A DNA stretch of 64,000 nucleotides from Amborella trichopoda (taxonomy: Eukaryota > Streptophyta > Magnoliopsida > Amborellales > Amborellaceae), in the NCBI RefSeq assembly GCF_000471905.2, contig NW_006494789.1, positions 4,209,766 to 4,273,765 of the forward strand, in the 5' to 3' direction. The position numbers and the translations under genes were made by a program. Under the pieces are notes generated by a model. That model did no database searches, had not been told where the DNA came from, and saw nothing but the letters and a program-made list of their open reading frames with translations. The stretch's first letter is position 1; each line of letters opens with the position of its first letter. This document shows positions 62,791 to 64,000 of the stretch, piece after piece.

Positions 62791-63022
62791 GGGGATTCTT
62801 AGAGATCCTTTTGTATGATAACAGTGCGAAACTCTTCTTGAGGGGTGCATCCTCCCCCATCTAGTGAGAGCTAATACGTGCCCAGTGATTGAAGTGATAA
62901 GTGTTTATGCTGTGACCCGTGTGATGAACCTTGCATTGGGTAAAATATGATGTGTGAAACATGGTATAATTGTAGCGAGTGCTATGAGGTTTCTTGAGCA
63001 TACTGCATGACTCTAATTGATA
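62791..63022 (+). other. unassigned stretch between unit I and tandem array
   Basis: Nothing recognised. It could be eroded pol or flanking DNA. Short 'gtgatgaaccttgcattggg'-like text resembles LTR sequence only loosely. Confidence 0.3.
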
Positions 63023-63692
63023 TTGTGATTTGTTAATTGCATGCTTTGAGCGTATTGCAGGGCCGGACTTTGTGATTGTTAGGTGTCTACTTTGAGCGTA
63101 TCGTAGGGCCTGACTTTGTGATTTGTTAAGTGCCTACTTTGAGAGCATTATAAGGCCTGATTTTGTGATTTGTTAGGTGCCTAGTTTGAGCGTATTGTAG
63201 GGCTTGACTTTATGATTTGTTAGGTGCCTACTTTGAGCGTATTGTAGCTCCTGACTTTGTGATTTGTTAGGTGCTTACTTTGAGTGTATTGTAGGGCCTG
63301 TCTTTGTGATTTGTTAGGTGCTTACTTTGAGTGTATTGTAGAGCTTGACATTGTGATTTGCTAGGTGCTTACTTTGAGCATATTGTAGGGCATGACTTTG
63401 TGATTTGTTAGGTGCCTACTTTGAGCATATTGTAGGGCATGACTTTGTGATTTGTTAAGAGCCTACTTTGAGGGTATTGTAGGGCCTGAATTTGTGATTT
63501 GTTAGGTGCCTACATTGAGCGTATTGTAGGGCCTAACCTTGTGATTTGGTAGGTGTCTGCTTTGAGCATATTGCAGGGCTTGACTTTGTGATTTGTTAGG
63601 TGCTTACTTTGAGAGTATTATAGGGCTTGACCTTGTGATTTGTTTGGTGCCTTCTATGAGCGTGTTATAAGGACTTACTTTGTGATTCGTTA
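63023..63692 (+). repeat. 47-bp tandem array, about 14 copies
   Basis: The unit contains 'ttgtgatttgttaggtgcc', 'tactttgagcgtattgtag' and 'ggcctgact'. Copies differ at 2-8 positions. The last copy ends 'ttgtgattcgtta' and meets the LTR terminus at 63693. Unit length and sequence differ from the 52-bp array of LTR I. Confidence 0.9.
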
Positions 63693-64000
63693 TGTCACGA
63701 CCCCGCTCCCTGACCCTTGTCGAAGGGCGATGAAGAGCAAGATCGCGATCGGAGGTCGCGAATGTCACTTAGGTGGGAGTGGCCCAACGCATGAAAACAC
63801 AGAATCGAGAGAAAACTACGAATAAAACTAAAATAAATCCAACAATCATTAATCCAAAAATTATAGCAAATTCATTTCTTCCCAAATCAAAGTCTTTACC
63901 AGTTCGTTAAGGCACAACTGGCCCAAAAAATACACAAAATGAGGAATATATCATATCACTAAATTCACCAAAACATACTGCGGAGGTCTTGGAAGGCAGA
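63693..64000 (-). mobile_element. inverted chromovirus LTR 3' end, copy J (runs off window)
   Basis: TGTCACGACCCC at 63693 is the reverse complement of an LTR end 'ggggtcgtgaca'. Reverse-complemented, the block 'taagtgacattcgcgacctc' matches 'tgagtgacgtacgcgacctc' of LTR I (61454), and 'gggccagttgtgcctt' parallels 'ggctttggtgcctt'. It lies in opposite orientation to H and I. No primer-binding site is seen on its inner side, where the 47-bp array begins. Confidence 0.65.

Noticed and set aside
63023..63692. 47-bp repeats as a CRISPR-like array
   Set aside because: Head-to-tail array with no spacers; a minisatellite.
1..64000. tRNA, rRNA or other structured RNA genes
   Set aside because: I looked for conserved tRNA boxes and rRNA segments by eye and saw none; only primer-binding sites resemble tRNA ends.

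Overview
This window reads as a repeat-rich intergenic block of a flowering-plant nuclear genome. I find no intact host gene, rRNA or tRNA. Almost everything recognisable is a decayed transposable element: Ty3/gypsy elements of the Tat (Ogre-like) type and of a chromovirus (Tekay/Del-like) type, one Ty1/copia element, one L1-type LINE and several foldback MITEs. Frameshifts, stops and deletions break every coding region. The retrotransposon families and the LTR minisatellites point to a large-genome angiosperm; I cannot name the species.

Layout, left to right. 1-1625: 3' part of a long LTR of a Tat-like family, called T here (copy A). 1650-4969: 5' half of a minus-strand copia element with a 1000-bp LTR. 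4970-9310: purine-rich repeats, an AT-rich minisatellite and three MITEs. 9311-10930: mostly unassigned. 10930-14890: L1-type LINE, cut off just before the second reverse-transcriptase signature. 14890-19624: Tat-like element B (LTR, primer-binding site, extra ORF, gag). 19630-28552: gypsy element E (LTR, primer-binding site, leader, gag), with pol missing. 28553-41491: T-family element C (LTR, gag, RT, two RNase H domains, integrase, repeat-filled 3' region). 41492-45805: D (T LTR, primer-binding site, ORF1, start of gag). 45806-49958: G, the same structure in inverse orientation. 49961-52150: F, another T LTR. 52151-52966: LTR of the E family fused to a gag fragment. 52967-63020: two tandem chromovirus units, H and I, each LTR-gag-protease start. 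63023-63690: a 47-bp satellite-like array. 63693-64000: inverted end of another chromovirus LTR.

Three points stand out. First, D carries a 348-codon reading frame (with four stops) between primer-binding site and gag, and its start and end motifs recur in G and B. It sits where Ogre elements carry an ORF1 of unknown function. Second, D and G form a 4-kb-armed inverted repeat, and G and F are joined head to head, so three T copies sit in alternating orientation. Third, LTRs of three families have filled independently with different minisatellites (about 26, 36, 46, 52 and 62 bp). A 20-N gap at 53677 is flanked by synthetic-looking ACGT/ACGGT runs and a garbled duplicate of its left flank, which suggests an assembly artefact.

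All family assignments rest on reading motifs by eye; no database search or alignment program was available.
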